Shown here: positions 35,889 through 44,775 of the stretch, one piece after another
Position numbering within the stretch: the first letter of the stretch is position 1
How the letters are laid out: each line of letters starts with the position of its first letter
Assembly (NCBI RefSeq): GCF_014197135.1
Contig: NZ_JACIFA010000009.1
Coordinates: forward strand, 1-64,000
DNA length: 64,000 nt
DNA from: Sphingomonas zeae
Lineage (GTDB): Bacteria > Pseudomonadota > Alphaproteobacteria > Sphingomonadales > Sphingomonadaceae
Direction of reading: 5' to 3'
Notes under the pieces: generated by a model
The model's database searches: none
Told to the model about the DNA's origin: nothing
What the model saw: the letters and a program-made list of their open reading frames with translations, nothing else
Program-made: the position numbers and the translations under genes

Positions 35889-36935
35889 TTACGCAAAGCC
35901 TTCGCCGGCGTGATTGCGGAACGCCTCCTGATCGCGAACATACTCGCTGAGCATCTCGAGCGACTTATGGCGGCTGTGCTCTTTCATCTTAAACAAATTG
36001 GCACCATGGCGACCCGCCTCGGTCAGGAAGCCGGCGCGCAGTGAATGGCCTGAGAAAAGTGCCGGATCATAGCCGGCTGCGGCTGCGCGCGCCTTGACCA
36101 CCAGCGCCACTGTTTGCGGACTAACTGGCTTTTCGGTGAGGCGGCCGTGCGGTGTGAGACGGCGGAACACGGGCCCCTCGGTGATGCCCGCGACCTCCAA
36201 CCAGGCGCGGTAATGGCGCACAGGCTCCATGCGACGACCATCGAGGACCGCGACGCTCTGCCCCTTGCCCTCCTGATCGCCCTTCGAAAACGGAATCGTG
36301 ACCAGCAGCCCGCGTGGATCTTCGGCCACATCGGCGATGTCAATCGCGACCAGCTCAGAGCGGCGGAACGCCCCCATCATGCCGATGCTCAGCAGCGCGC
36401 GATCCCGGTAGTCGATGAGGGCGGAGCCGGTGATATGGCGCACCATGTCACGCAGCACGTCGCTGTCGGCCGGCCGCTTCTTCGCCGGGCGATCGCTGCG
36501 TTTGGCGTTACGGATACCCCGCATCACGCGATCCAGCGCGGCCGCGCCGGCTTGTACGGTTGGCGGTTCGAGCTCAGCGGCGCGGTGGGCAAAGACGATC
36601 GCGGCCAGCCGCCGACCGATGGACGACTTGGATAACGGTCGCCCATTCGAATGGGTGCTACCGTCTCTGGCAAGCTCGCTTAGGAACGCAGCCGTGACAA
36701 TGGGTGAAGCCGGGAGTGAGGCGTAGCCGCGTGTGTCGCACCAGGTCGTGAACAGTCGCCAGTCGGACCGATAGGCACGCAAGGTCGCATCCGCCGATGC
36801 GCGCGCCAGGAAATGGTCGACCCGGGCGCGGTCGCTCTGGTTAAGATCCGGTGCGAGATCGATTGACGCTGGCGACAGATCGATCGGCCCGATCGCGAGA
36901 AGCGCGCGGCGCTCCGCGGCATCATCGCCGATCAT
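35889..36935 (-). CDS. Tyrosine recombinase (phage/plasmid integrase family)
   Basis: This 348-residue recombinase has an N-terminal SAM-like DNA-binding domain (RVDHFLARASADATLRAYRSDWRLF) and a catalytic domain with all active residues: Arg in RRSELVAIDI near 209, Lys in SKGDQEGKGQ, His-x-x-Arg in GHSLRAG near 297-300, His in EHSRHKS near 320 and the nucleophile Tyr in LSEYVRDQE near 331. It resembles plasmid and chromosomal XerC/D-like singletons more than lambda integrase. Its start overlaps the stop of the HEPN/zinc-ribbon gene by four bases, so the two are expressed together. No attachment site repeats could be seen by eye. Confidence 0.9.
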   Translation of the reverse strand: MIGDDAAERRALLAIGPIDLSPASIDLAPDLNQSDRARVDHFLARASADATLRAYRSDWRLFTTWCDTRGYASLPASPIVTAAFLSELARDGSTHSNGRPLSKSSIGRRLAAIVFAHRAAELEPPTVQAGAAALDRVMRGIRNAKRSDRPAKKRPADSDVLRDMVRHITGSALIDYRDRALLSIGMMGAFRRSELVAIDIADVAEDPRGLLVTIPFSKGDQEGKGQSVAVLDGRRMEPVRHYRAWLEVAGITEGPVFRRLTPHGRLTEKPVSPQTVALVVKARAAAAGYDPALFSGHSLRAGFLTEAGRHGANLFKMKEHSRHKSLEMLSEYVRDQEAFRNHAGEGFA

Positions 36936-38221
36936 ACTGGACCGTCATGCACAGGATCATAGAGAGTCACGTCCTTGTGCCATGACAGCGTGCCCTCCTG
37001 ACGTAGCCAATGACCAAGCGGGCGCACTCGAGCCTTGTCACCAAAGGGAAAGATACCGGACTGGTGCTCGTAGATCGAGACGCTGGTCCAGCTTGCGAGG
37101 TGAGGTGTCGTCAGCGCTCGCTTCCCAAAGGCGATGGCACCGTCATCGCTGTCTTCGCGTTGATAGTGCTTCAGAAAAGTTCGCCCCGATCGTTCGCGGG
37201 GCCGGCCAAAGATGAAGTCGTAGCCATAGACAGTATCCCCCTGGCCATCGTTTGGTGGGCCGTCGATCTTCAGATGCTCGTCCTGCAGCTGGTAGCAGGT
37301 CAGGCACCGCTCCATGGCGATGACGTTACCGACACATTCCGGATACACACACTCGTCTCTGCTAACGTCAGTCGTCGTCTGGCAGACGACGCAGCTTAGC
37401 TCGGTCTCGCCGGGCACCTTGGCGGCAAACTGGGCTAGCTTTGGGAGATCCACCGCATAATCGTACGGCGTGGCCTCAAAGCAGGCAGGACAGAGATAGG
37501 CATGCTGCCTGGGATTGAAGCCGAAAAGGTCGATCGCCTCCGCGGGTGTGAGGAATTCGATGGCACAGGCCACCTGGCCGACAACGGCGCTGTAGACGTG
37601 GTCATCCAGGCCGAAGATGGCGAACTTGCTCTCCCCCTCCATCGCAAACAACCGGTCAACCCATGATGTCTCCGCAAAAAGCGCGTTTGCCGCCATTAGG
37701 ATGGTACGGGTGACCTCACCCGCAGTGAAGGTTACGCGCGGCGCCGAATGCATGATGCGGTTGCGGTCTTTGCGAACCGCGGTCCAGAAGGTGTTGAACG
37801 CCGGGTCCAGCGGCGGGTCCGCAACGCTGTTGTGCACGGCTACGAGCTTTGACGCCTCGAGGCTCGGCAGCTCGCCAAACGATGTTGCCCCCTTCGCCGC
37901 CTTCGGGCTCCAGTCGGCTGGATCGCCAAGGAGGAGGTATGGCGACACGCGCGCGATCCGGCCCTTGAGGCCGAGCTCCATCGCTTGCTGGATAAGGCTG
38001 TAGGCGTTCGACAGTGCAGGCTGCACACTTCGCCAATAGTCGTCGGTCGCCTCCGCATCCCCACTGGCACCAACTCCGATGGACCACGCGTCGTGCGCGT
38101 CCATGGTGATCTTCCATGCCAGGTAGAGCTGATTGACGCCGGCATCGTGAAATTCATCCGGCGTCGGCACGTCGATGATCACTGTTTCGGCTCCGTTCCG
38201 ACCCATAATTTTGCCTGCCAC
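36932..38221 (-). CDS. HEPN-like protein with zinc-ribbon region, unknown
   Basis: This 429-residue protein has a helical N-terminal half ending in KDRNRIMHS, where R153-x4-H158 is the active-site signature of HEPN ribonucleases. The middle carries four paired cysteines: C244/C247, C277/C280, C291/C296 and C306/C309, enough for two zinc ribbons. The C-terminal 120 residues are mixed and unassigned. HEPN domains commonly cleave RNA in toxin and abortive-infection systems. The gene is co-translated with the recombinase and divergent from vapB. I do not recognise the full-length family; the HEPN call rests on the motif and helical context. Confidence 0.65.
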   Translation of the reverse strand: MAGKIMGRNGAETVIIDVPTPDEFHDAGVNQLYLAWKITMDAHDAWSIGVGASGDAEATDDYWRSVQPALSNAYSLIQQAMELGLKGRIARVSPYLLLGDPADWSPKAAKGATSFGELPSLEASKLVAVHNSVADPPLDPAFNTFWTAVRKDRNRIMHSAPRVTFTAGEVTRTILMAANALFAETSWVDRLFAMEGESKFAIFGLDDHVYSAVVGQVACAIEFLTPAEAIDLFGFNPRQHAYLCPACFEATPYDYAVDLPKLAQFAAKVPGETELSCVVCQTTTDVSRDECVYPECVGNVIAMERCLTCYQLQDEHLKIDGPPNDGQGDTVYGYDFIFGRPRERSGRTFLKHYQREDSDDGAIAFGKRALTTPHLASWTSVSIYEHQSGIFPFGDKARVRPLGHWLRQEGTLSWHKDVTLYDPVHDGPV

Positions 38222-38361
38222 CTTGCTAGCAGGAATCAGGCTTATCGCTAGTAACTATTGTGGCTGTCGGGATCGATGGCGGCTTGCGTTTACCCCCTCG
38301 CCTCTTCGCTATCATGGTGGCATATATAACTCCTAATGCCACCACACGCGGGCTTTGCCAT

Positions 38362-38604
38362 ATGACGCTACAAGTTAACATCACACCAAATGGTCGTATG
38401 AGCCTGCCGGTGGGCATTCGAAAGCGCCTAGGGCTTGAGGATGGCGGTGCGGTCCTTGTCGAAGAAACGCCGGACGGAGTTATCCTGCGCACCGTGGAGC
38501 AGGCGGTGGCAAAGGCGCAAGCAATCGCCAAGCGCTACGCACAACAGCCCGGCGCGTCGGTCGATGACTTTCTTGCCGTACGGCGCGAGGACAGCGGCGA
38601 ATGA
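38362..38604 (+). CDS. vapB: VapB-type AbrB antitoxin (second copy)
   Basis: This 80-residue antitoxin has the AbrB hairpin (NITPNGRMSLPVGIRKRLGL, DGVILRT) and a VDDFLAVRREDSGE tail, closely similar to the protein at 10019-10264. The ATG at 38362 is supported by that similarity; the longer upstream frame is not conserved. It is the first gene of a four-gene unit, vapB-vapC-hamA-hamB. It overlaps vapC by four bases and may repress the whole unit. Confidence 0.92.
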   Translation: MTLQVNITPNGRMSLPVGIRKRLGLEDGGAVLVEETPDGVILRTVEQAVAKAQAIAKRYAQQPGASVDDFLAVRREDSGE

Positions 38605-38990
38605 CCCATGTCGTTCTCGATGTCTCGGCGATCCTCGCACTGTTGAAAGGCGAGCGCGGTGCCAGCAAGGTCGGCAGCGTGATTGCGGATGCCTCAGTGT
38701 GCGCGATCAATCAGGCGGAGGTCATCAGCCACTTTGTTCATCTAGGCGCGCCGCTTGACGACGTGCGGGCGATGCTGGCGGCCCTGCCCTATACCGTCGT
38801 CGCGGCGGATGATGCGCTCGCCTGGGATGCCGGTAACCTGCGCGCTGCCACCTCATCGGCCGGGTTGTCGCTGGGCGATCGCTTCTGCCTCGCTTTGGCC
38901 AAACGCCTCGGCGTCGCGGCGTACACCGCCGACAAAGCGTGGCGCGACATAGCAGGCGACGTGGCCGTGAAGATCGTGACTATCCGGTAG
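38601..38990 (+). CDS. vapC: VapC PIN-domain toxin (second copy)
   Basis: This 129-residue PIN ribonuclease has acidic residues in VVLDVSAI (Asp7), QAEVISHF (Glu near 39), LGDRFCLALA (Asp near 92) and TADKAWRD (Asp near 110), so the active site is complete. It overlaps vapB by four bases and is followed after only eight bases by the HamA-like gene, so all are one transcript. This physical link makes the TA pair a likely guard or regulator of the downstream system. It is a paralogue of the toxin at 9636. Confidence 0.92.
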   Translation: MTHVVLDVSAILALLKGERGASKVGSVIADASVCAINQAEVISHFVHLGAPLDDVRAMLAALPYTVVAADDALAWDAGNLRAATSSAGLSLGDRFCLALAKRLGVAAYTADKAWRDIAGDVAVKIVTIR

Positions 38991-38998
38991 GTTGTGAG

Positions 38999-39952
38999 GT
39001 GCACACCGAACCGCCCCCATCTGCCGCACTTGAGGCGTGGCTCGATGCCAACGGGACGATCGAAGATCGCTACGGTCACCTCCTGCTCGAACAGATCAAG
39101 CCAATCGACAAGAGTCTGATCGACGCTCTTCGCCCGTATTTTGAGTCAGCTCATCTCGACGCGCGCGAACATTTTCATAAGCAGGTCGGCATCGACCTTC
39201 ACCCGGACGCTGGGGCGGCGGGAGCCCATGCCTGCTATCCAGACTGCCTGCCGGCCGTCGCCCGGCGTGGCCTATTTGGCGAAGTAGTCGCCGGCTTGGT
39301 AACCCAGGCCTATGCAGAGGAACTCGTCGGCGAGCATCAGTGGTCGGTCCCGATCTTCCTTTTCCGCTTCCATGCCGATGTGGAGAGCTATCTGTGGGAC
39401 CTTCGCTACGATCCATCCCGCAAGCGCCAGGTATTCGGTCGCTTCGGTTCCGACTTCGTCGGGGTACGGCTCGACGCGGCCGGGAACGTGGTCCGGGTCA
39501 TCGTCGGGGAAGCAAAGTGGCGCGCCTCCCTTACCAACTCGGCCGTCGCCGCCCTCCTCCATGGCGAGAAGAACCTGAAAGATCCGACTACGGGCAAGAA
39601 TGTCCACAACGGTCGTGGCATTTGGTTTGAGGTGAATCGGGATAGCGTCGTTCCGAAGGGCTTGCGTCAGCTGCAGCGCCTGCTGGAGCTGCGGGATCCC
39701 GTGAATCATGCGACCGCCATTGCGTCCATGGACGCCGCGATCACCGCGACCGTACCCACGCTTGCTCGGACGAACCTCGTTGTGATCGCCGGCAACGCCG
39801 CAGCGACCCGCAAGAAACTGAATGTGCTGATCCCGTGGAAGAAGCCGCCGGCAGACTACACCGCCCCGCATGACTTGCAGGTTGTCGAGTTGATCCTTGA
39901 AGGCGGTGAGGCGCTGATCGACGGGCTGTATACCTCTATGTGGAAGCCCTGA
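38999..39952 (+). CDS. hamA: HamA-like (DUF1837) PD-(D/E)XK nuclease
   Basis: This 317-residue protein contains the nuclease core DUF1837 proteins share: an acidic residue in LFGEVVAG (Glu95), Asp in GSDFVGV (D152) and ExK in VGEAKW (E171, K173), within FGRFGSDFVGVRLDAAGN and VIVGEAKW. In Hachiman, HamA is the effector nuclease held in check by HamB helicase and released by phage DNA damage. The start is GTG at 38999, chosen because it follows the vapC stop. It lies four bases before the helicase gene. Family assignment rests on motif, size and the neighbouring helicase; AbpA-like proteins are the main alternative. Confidence 0.65.
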   Translation: MHTEPPPSAALEAWLDANGTIEDRYGHLLLEQIKPIDKSLIDALRPYFESAHLDAREHFHKQVGIDLHPDAGAAGAHACYPDCLPAVARRGLFGEVVAGLVTQAYAEELVGEHQWSVPIFLFRFHADVESYLWDLRYDPSRKRQVFGRFGSDFVGVRLDAAGNVVRVIVGEAKWRASLTNSAVAALLHGEKNLKDPTTGKNVHNGRGIWFEVNRDSVVPKGLRQLQRLLELRDPVNHATAIASMDAAITATVPTLARTNLVVIAGNAAATRKKLNVLIPWKKPPADYTAPHDLQVVELILEGGEALIDGLYTSMWKP

Positions 39953-39956
39953 CGCC

Positions 39957-42900
39957 ATGTCCGAAGAGATGCGGCGTGCCGTCGCAGAGCAAGTTCGCAC
40001 TTCGCTGGCCATCGAAAACGCGTTATCCCGCCCACAGGCTCGCGCCTTCGTGCGTTGCTTGCAGACGACCTGGCAGGTTCCCACGATCCATTGGTCGGCG
40101 CGTGAGTCTGAGAGTCAGCTGAGTGACGCGCGCCGTCTTCTTCATGCGGCGCACATTTTCCGCACAGTGGATGGGCCGACGTGCCCTGGCGCTATCGACT
40201 GCTATCGCCGCACGGGCGAACTGCTTGAGTGGTTGGCGCGGGCAGATGACGGCCTGCGCACGATCGTACCAATCGAATTGCTCGCGGCCGGTGCCTACCA
40301 ACTTGGCGGTTTGCCGGCGATGGCAGCCGGCTTGCTCGCCCAGGTGCCGTCCGATCAGGATGGGGTCAGCCTGCTCGCTGCCTTCCTGCGCGCCGACTTC
40401 GACGATGTCATCGCGCGCGCCGCTAATTTCTGGAGCGAGCACCCACATCTCACCCAGCCTGACCAGGGAACGTTGCTCGCAACCGCGCTCCTCGAATCCG
40501 ACGAAGCCGGCGAGGATGGCGATCGCGTCACCTGGTACTTCACCATCGAATTAGTTCGCACTGTCGGCCTCATCGCCGACTGCCTCCGCCGCGGTGACGA
40601 TCCACGCCTGGATCGCGCAATGGCCAAGTTGCGCGCGCTCGACGAGATGGCAGCTCGGACCTTCAGCGACGATGCAGCGCTCGTTCTTTCCCTGATCCGG
40701 GATGTGGCCGATCGCTTCGTTGCCGCCTCCATCTACAAACCCCTGCGCGCATTAGCTGTGCTCCGGCCAGAGCGGCTTTCCAAGCTCACCGATTACGCGC
40801 GTGACCAATTCAGTCGCGGGCGCGGTATCCTTTGGACATCGCAGCTGCAGGGACTGGAACGGCTACTACGCGACGACTCCTTCGCGCTTTGCACGCCGAC
40901 CGGATCAGGCAAGACGTTGGTGGCCAACATGGCGATCGTCAAAGAATTGCTCCTGCGTGCGGAGCCCGCAGCGATCGGACCGTTGGCGCTTTATATCGTT
41001 CCCTCTCGCGCGCTGGCGAACGAGGTCGAGGCGAAACTGACCTCGGAGCTTGGTCGAGAGTGCCTGATTACGGGTCTGTATGGTGGCGCCGACTGGGGCA
41101 TCACGGATGCCTGGCTGACGACCGACCGTCCGGTGGTGCTTATCGCTACGGTCGAGAAGGCTGACGCGTTGATGCGCTATCTCGGGCCCATCCTCATAGC
41201 GCGCATCAAACTCCTCATTATTGACGAAGCCCATCAGGTCGTACCCGACGCTGACGAGTCCACCCGCGTAAGCTTCGCGGAGCATAGCAATCGGGCCATC
41301 CGGCTCGAGACGCTGGTTTCGCGTATCGTCGCGCGACAGCCGGAGGTCGTACGCATCGCGCTCACCGCCGTTGCAGGGGGGGGCCGCACAGCCCGTTGCG
41401 CGCTGGATCGAAGGCCGCGGGGATGCTCAGGCCGTTGGCGTCCGCTATCGCAGCACCCGCCAGGTTATCGGGGTGCTGGAGACCGCAACGAACGCATCAG
41501 GTCGTATCCTGCTCGACCTCATGAACGGCCGCCCGCTTTACCTCCGGGGCGAGGAAGACCCGGTGTATCTTCCCCTCCGCGTTGCACCGATGCCTCAGCT
41601 TCGCTCGCAGTGGCGCAACAGCCTCAATCGCTTCAACACGTTGAGCGTTTTGTGGACCGCCCTGCATCTCGTAGAGGAGGATCAGCGCATCCTGATCTCG
41701 GTCGCGCAAGAGCCCGAACAAACGATGCGCTGGTACAAAGAAGCGCTTGAGCTGCCAGCTTGGCAGGCGATCGTCAATTTTACGCCGCCCCGGGGCCGCC
41801 GTGGTGAGCGCTTTGACGAGGCGCGAGCCGCTTGTCAGGACTATTGTGGAGCCGATAGCTTCGAGCTTTTCCTGTTGGAACGGGGAATTGCCACCAGCCA
41901 CGGTCAGATGCCGCAGCGTCTCCGTCGGTTGATGGTGGAGATGATCGATCAGCGTATTTGCCCGATAACGGTCGCGACGGCGACATTGACGGAGGGTGTG
42001 AATCTTCCGTTCGATCTCATATTTTTGACCTCACTGAAGCGCACATCGTGGGATCCAGTCGAGGAGGAGCAGATCATCGCTCCGCTTAGTACGGCGGAGT
42101 TTCGCAATCTTGCCGGACGCGCTGGGCGACCTGGTGCATCGCGAGGGATTGAAGGACTGACCCTGGTCGCTCTGCCCCGCCAAATTTCAACCACTGCCAC
42201 TGCGAGCCGCCCCATACAGCGTCGTCAGCTGGCAACCTTGAGTACGGAATACGACCAGCTGCGTGATGCGCTTGTAATAGAAGAGCGTGATGCCGATAGT
42301 GTGCCCAGCCCCCTGGCGATGCTGCTGGAACTGATCTGGGATCGCGCGCATCGGCTGCTGCAGGTATCGCCAGACGACTTCCTCAACTGGCTCGAGGCGA
42401 CGGCGCCCACGACCGTCAGCGCAGCAGCCGGCACTGGAGCGACCGACCCTCGTGCCCGACTTGCGGATGCCATGGATGAGCTTGATGGCTTGGCGTTGGC
42501 GGCCGTGGAGGAACTTCAGCAAAGCGATACTGCTGCAATGTCGCGCGCGCAGATCGAGGCACATCTGAAAAGCGTTTGGGAGCGCACGTTCAGCGCAACA
42601 GCAACCGCCCAAGAAGCATGGCTTGAACAAGCATTTATTCGTCGCGGTTCCGGCGTAGTCACCCAGCTCTACCCTGACCGTGCCGAACGCACTCGCCTCT
42701 ACCAATTTGGCTTCACACCGGTGATTGGTCGCCGGTTCGAGGGAGTAGCGACCGCGATACTTGCGGAAATCAGCAAGGCGGTAAACTACGGGACCGCTAG
42801 TCCAGAAGAACGGATCGACGTGTTCGAGCGGATCGGCGATCTCATCAAGGACGATCGCGGCTACGGTTTCCGCGTCCGCCGGACCGATACCGATGAGCGT

Positions 42901-43593
42901 CTGCTTGACCGCTGGAATGACGTCCTTGGGTGGTGCCTCAACGAACCTGATGTAACACCCCCTGCCCCCGATCAACTGCGATCTTGGCAGCGTTTCGTCG
43001 CCGACAACCTCGAATACCGTCTTGGTATGGCGTTGGGAGCCGTCGTTGCGCAGGCTTGGTCGCTGGGGGCAGCCGATCCGTTAGCCATCCCTAGCTTGAG
43101 TGATTGGAAGGCTACGACCGGTCTTCCGTGGTTCGGCTTTTGGGCACGGGAACTCCTACGCTGGGGTACGCACGATCCATTCATCGCCTTCTGTCTATCT
43201 CAGGGTTTGGCGAAGACACGGGATGAAGGCGCGAACCGCCGCGCCGACTTTAATCGCTGGCTGACATCTGCTGAACCAGCCCCCGAACCGGACGCGTTCA
43301 TCGATCCGCAGCGCTTCCTCGAGTGGCAGAGGTCACTCGCCAGGAAGGCCACCGAGGACAAGCCGACTGCGCAGTTTGACGCCGTGCTGACCGGCACCAA
43401 CGGACAACGCGGGCACTATGCCGTGGTACCCGTACTGCGGGATAATGAGGTTGTTTGGATCGACCCAGCGGGCTTTGAGCTTGCGATCACTCCGTCGGCA
43501 CATACACTTAGCCGAAAAGCACGCCGGAGCGACTACGCGCTCAACACCGGTTCGGCTAACCCCACCGTGTCACGGCGCTTTCGTCCGGCGTAG
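39957..43593 (+). pseudogene. hamB: HamB-like Ski2-type helicase, frameshifted in a G8 run
   Basis: Two frames (39957-41750 and 41371-43593) join into one protein of about 1211 residues if one G is removed from a run of eight at 41376-41383. Before the break are Walker A TPTGSGKT (313-320) and DEAH (423-426). After it come motif V TLTEGVNLPFD and motif VI NLAGRAGRPG (about 717-726), the Ski2/Hel308-type layout of HamB helicases. In the published frame translation ends at 41750 with motifs V and VI lost, so the protein would be inactive. A sequencing error, a mutation or a phase-variable switch are all possible; the open frame continues intact on both sides, arguing against long decay. Confidence 0.8.
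41376..41383 (+). repeat. Homopolymeric G8 tract inside the HamB-like gene
   Basis: Eight consecutive G residues occur exactly at the point where the helicase reading frame shifts, between residues VAG and AAQPVARW. Seven G would restore the full-length protein. Runs of this length slip during replication and are also prone to sequencing error. Confidence 0.85.
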
Positions 43594-43640
43594 TCCCTCG
43601 CGGCGTTCCCTAAGAAGCCAAACTTAGCAAATCGACCCAG

Positions 43641-43672
43641 CCAGTCTTTTGGGCATACCTCTGAAAGACTGG
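43641..43672 (+). terminator. Inverted repeat after the HamB-like gene
   Basis: CCAGTCTTT at 43641-43649 is complementary to AAAGACTGG at 43664-43672, giving a 9-bp perfect stem with a 14-base loop about 50 bases after the hamB stop. It could terminate the vapB-hamB transcript or be part of a recombination site, since a resolvase fragment follows. No T-run follows the stem. Confidence 0.5.
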
Positions 43673-43751
43673 AGCGCGCTCAGTCTCGTTTCCGTCAAAC
43701 GACGTTCAAAAAGGACTGGACATAACAAGACCGTTCATCAAGCACTGAGGT

Positions 43752-43913
43752 ACGTTCGTCCGGGCCTATCTCCGCGCATCGATCGCTGAACAGGACGCCA
43801 ACCGCGCTCGCGCCGCGCTGGATGCGTTCGCCGCCTCACATGGCCTCCGGATCGCAGCGCGCTATGTCGAACACGAGAGCGGCACTCGCCTAGCCCGACC
43901 GGAGCTTTTTTGA
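43752..43913 (+). pseudogene. N-terminal fragment of a serine resolvase gene
   Basis: An open stretch of 53 codons reads like the start of a resolvase/invertase: VRAYLRAS with the catalytic serine, AEQDANRARAALDAFAASHGL and VEHESGTRLARPELF. It stops at a TGA at 43911 and has no usable start codon; the remaining two thirds of the enzyme, including the DNA-binding domain, are missing. It is a remnant of a transposon or plasmid resolvase, and with the degenerate recombinase at 44650 marks this spot as a recombination scar between defence and T4SS modules. Confidence 0.7.
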
Positions 43914-44096
43914 CTACCGGACGGGCTGGACAACGACATCGGTCTAGCGGCCCACTGGACCCAACGTGCGCCGCAAGAGCATTGACGAAGCGTGGCGTCC
44001 TGCGGGCGTGGCCCAGCCTTGCCGTGATCCTGCGTTGAGCGCCGCGCCTCGATGCAGACTGTGGGACTTACACGAAAAACTTGGTAGCGCTGCATC

Positions 44097-44345
44097 ATGC
44101 CAAAGGTAATCATCGCCGATAACGTCAGGCTGCCTCTCGCCGAGCTTTTCGGCGGAAGGCTCAAACAGCGTCGCCTTGCTCACAACATGACGCAAGCCCA
44201 ACTCGCCGAGCGGACCGGCAGCACGGCCGCCTACATTTCGCAGGTCGAGCGCGCACAGGCCAATCCGACGCTCGATCTCATGGCGAAGATTGCCGAAGTT
44301 CTCGACACCGATGTGTGGGATTTGCTTCGTCCGAACAACGACTAG
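44097..44345 (+). CDS. XRE/Cro-type transcriptional regulator
   Basis: This 82-residue protein is a single helix-turn-helix domain: RLAHNMTQAQLAERTGSTAAYISQVERAQANPTLDLMAKIAEVL, the typical XRE five-helix core, followed by DTDVWDLLRP. The conserved Gln, Ser and Glu of the recognition segment are present. It is transcribed towards the T4SS genes and may control them, but its target is unknown. A ribosome binding site is weak. Confidence 0.88.
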   Translation: MPKVIIADNVRLPLAELFGGRLKQRRLAHNMTQAQLAERTGSTAAYISQVERAQANPTLDLMAKIAEVLDTDVWDLLRPNND

Positions 44346-44493
44346 GAACCTAATCACTCCGAATTAATCGCTTCTTGCATCCAAACACGGCGTTGTTCCT
44401 TTTACGCTGGCCTCCTAAATCCAATTGGGTAGCAATCGACTGCTTCGAGCAACCGGACAAAGCGGTATCTGGTCTATCGTATGGAGTGTCGGC

Positions 44494-44775
44494 GTGAGCG
44501 ATGGTAAAGCGATGCGACGTCGCTTCGGTCTGAGGATCGCGGCGCTGGCAGATCGATCCGGGCTCTCTGTTGAAGTCCTGGCGGCGCGGGCGACACTTTC
44601 CGTGCAGCGCATCAAGGATATCATGGGCGCGACGTCAGACTGCGTGACGTTACGCGAGATGACGCTGCTTTCTAATATCCTCATCACCCCCGTCGCTGAT
44701 CTTCTTGCTCCTTCTGACCCGGTCGGGATCGTACCGTTCGAGAAAGTTGAACAAGGTGGAGCGCGACACGCGTAG
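44494..44775 (+). CDS. Small XRE-like DNA-binding protein
   Basis: This 93-residue frame has LRIAALADRSGLSVEVLAARATLSVQRIKDIMG, then TLREMTLLSNILITPVADLLAP, the helical pattern of a diverged XRE-like domain. GTG at 44494 follows GGAG by seven bases. Its 3' end overlaps the oppositely oriented recombinase-like gene by 126 bases, so one of the two tails may be wrong. It could be a small regulator of the transfer genes. Confidence 0.5.
   Translation: MSDGKAMRRRFGLRIAALADRSGLSVEVLAARATLSVQRIKDIMGATSDCVTLREMTLLSNILITPVADLLAPSDPVGIVPFEKVEQGGARHA

Noticed and set aside
41371..41400. Programmed ribosomal frameshift in the HamB-like gene
   Set aside because: There is no slippery heptamer with a downstream stem-loop that I can see, and a +1 shift on a G run is better explained by tract slippage or sequencing error.
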